Assembly: GCA_018398765.1 (NCBI GenBank) | Contig: JAHBMJ010001769.1 | Coordinates: 45,468-94,707 of the forward strand | Reading direction: 5' to 3' | DNA length: 49,240 nucleotides | Origin: Chromera velia | Taxonomy: Eukaryota > Sar > Chromeraceae | Notes under the pieces: generated by a model | Told to the model about the DNA's origin: nothing | What the model saw: only the letters and a program-made list of their open reading frames with translations | Databases searched by the model: none | Made by a program: the position numbers and the translations under genes | Part shown: piece by piece, positions 47,990 to 49,240 of the stretch | How the letters are laid out: every line of letters starts with the position of its first letter | Numbering within the stretch: position 1 is the stretch's first letter

Positions 47990-48280
47990 ATTGCTAGATC
48001 GGATGCAAAGAAACTTTATACAATTTATGTATGTGAGTTTTTAGACTCAAAAGCGACTGTGGGTCTTGAGAGAACAAGATTTTGAAGTTGGCGACTGTGT
48101 TCTGTGACAGTTCTGAGTTCTCAGCTAGGTTCTCAGCTTTACCTATATATGTAGAGAGTCTAAATTACTGTCTAATTTCTATTCGATTTCTACATGATTT
48201 AGATTTATTATTTATAGAAACTTTGAATGTCTAGAAAATTGATTGATTGATTGATTGATATGTTCCGCCCTAGGGCCTTC
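47990..48280. other. AT-rich stretch with a (GATT)n array
   Basis: AT-rich and without ORFs; five GATT units lie near 48240-48259. It resembles the other AT-rich islands in the window. Confidence 0.5.
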
Positions 48281-48578
48281 CCGCTATGTCTATCTGTCGC
48301 CAGAGCTAGCAGGGGTTAAATGCGTCTAGTAAATTAACCTCTACAGGATTACATTATGTTCGGGGCCGGAGCCTTAGACCTGCGTGCCAGTTATCTGACG
48401 TCCGCCTTGCACCATATATTCATGTACATTACTCCACACCATGCACGCATACATGCAATGACACATCCTAGGACACATCTTATCACGATACATGAATTTC
48501 TTGCCTTGCTCTTCAAAACCATTGCTACTGCCAACAAACTTGGATGCAGTTGAATTACGGTCCCGGGATAATATTAAG

Positions 48579-49168
48579 TTATGCTTGATTTTCTCTGACG
48601 AAGTGCGAGTAAAAGACAGAATGACAGGGGGCAGGGGTGGAGCGATAGTATGCATCTTCTATTAGTTTTGCGACCTTATACCTACATGCAAAGCCTGTTT
48701 CTCTTGCTCTTTTCATTTGATAAAGCATACCGATCAGATCTTCTACCTTAGAACGCGGCTCTCTGTTTCTTTTCCCTTTCTCTTCTTTGTTGTAGACTTC
48801 TGCATCGAATCTGCGAGCTGTTTGACAGTCACATCTCAAAAAGCATCCTTAAGTTCCTCTTTATATCTCCCCCACACTCTTCATCTCATTAAAATTCTTT
48901 TTATGAGTGTGTTCACATAGTAGTCTGCTTCGTTGACCAAAAAGGTGAACAGGGCCATTTTATTGATTTTTCTATCCCCTTCTGACTTTCTTACATGCTT
49001 TGCTCTTTTATTTCTCTCATCTGTCCACCCTTGTACCAGATAGCCAATGCATTCCTCCCTTTCCCATTGATGCACTGGGCATTCTGTGAGTACGTGAACC
49101 TCATCCTCGAGGACTGAAAGGCCAAGCAAGTCAAAACATAATGGACAAATTCGTTTCTCAAGTGGCAC
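48579..49168 (-). pseudogene. C-terminal remnant of a non-LTR retrotransposon ORF2-like protein
   Basis: The minus-strand frame 49168-48881 reads KRICPLCFDL, then LEDEVHVLTECPVHQWERE. This is the CxxC...H...C knuckle with E-D-E-x-H that is common at the C-terminus of LINE-type reverse transcriptases. A second frame (48839-48579) continues after stops with Lys/Arg-rich sequence. The element is interrupted and runs toward the right edge. It could be a relative of the fragment at 30721-30942, though on the opposite strand and not overlapping in content. Confidence 0.6.
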
Positions 49169-49240
49169 TCTCTATTTACCTGTCTGTGACACTCTTCCTT
49201 TTATGACGGCGAAGCTTCTTTGATCTCATGAGGACATAAT

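Noticed and set aside
1-49240. tRNA, rRNA or bacterial contamination
   Set aside because: No tRNA cloverleaf, rRNA block or operon-like gene packing was seen; the complete genes are mostly split by introns. A covariance-model scan was not possible.

Overview
The window is nuclear DNA from a eukaryotic alga. Spliced genes, a light-harvesting antenna gene whose N-terminus looks like a signal peptide followed by a plastid transit peptide, and intron-rich DNA full of microsatellites suggest an alga with a complex (secondary red) plastid. A chromerid alveolate is my best guess, but the sequence does not prove it. There is no bacterial or organellar gene order.

Layout. 1-2350 (-): a spliced gene of unknown function, running off the left edge, with reading-frame breaks. 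3550-7520 (+): a coiled-coil protein with a C-terminal SH3-like domain; one of its exons is preceded by a four-copy tandem array of its own 3' splice site. 7521-18946: about 11 kb of microsatellites with no gene I can support, then a run of N (18947-19240). 19378-22952 (-): a complete seven-exon LHC gene (299 aa). 23781-27738 (+): a complete five-exon gene for a lysine/glutamate- and serine-rich, probably nuclear protein with a Trp-rich C-terminal domain; it is divergent from the LHC gene. 27739-39097: AT-rich islands, a LINE reverse-transcriptase remnant, a 0.6 kb GAAA tract, isolated coiled-coil exons and a decayed coiled-coil repeat region. 39098-45209 (-): a complete five-exon gene for a membrane protein with a MORN-like motif and a DUF900-type alpha/beta hydrolase (1583 aa). 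45791-47047 (+): an unidentified but well-formed ORF, divergent from the hydrolase gene. 47048-49240: repeats and a LINE C-terminal remnant.

The exon models were built by hand by requiring that splice phases match and that the joined reading frame stays open. Three genes close exactly (LHC 900 nt, Lys/Glu-Ser protein 1704 nt, hydrolase 4752 nt). From these and the SH3 gene, 19 donor sites can be read: all have G at +5, and 14 have C at +3 (GTCNGT instead of GTRAGT). Several donors run straight into tandem GTCN tetranucleotides. This donor pattern, the duplicated acceptor array and a duplicated exon end with its donor in the SH3 gene are the most unusual signals here. No operon-like or defence system was found. 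The genes do not obviously share a pathway; only the LHC gene has a clear role (photosynthetic light capture).
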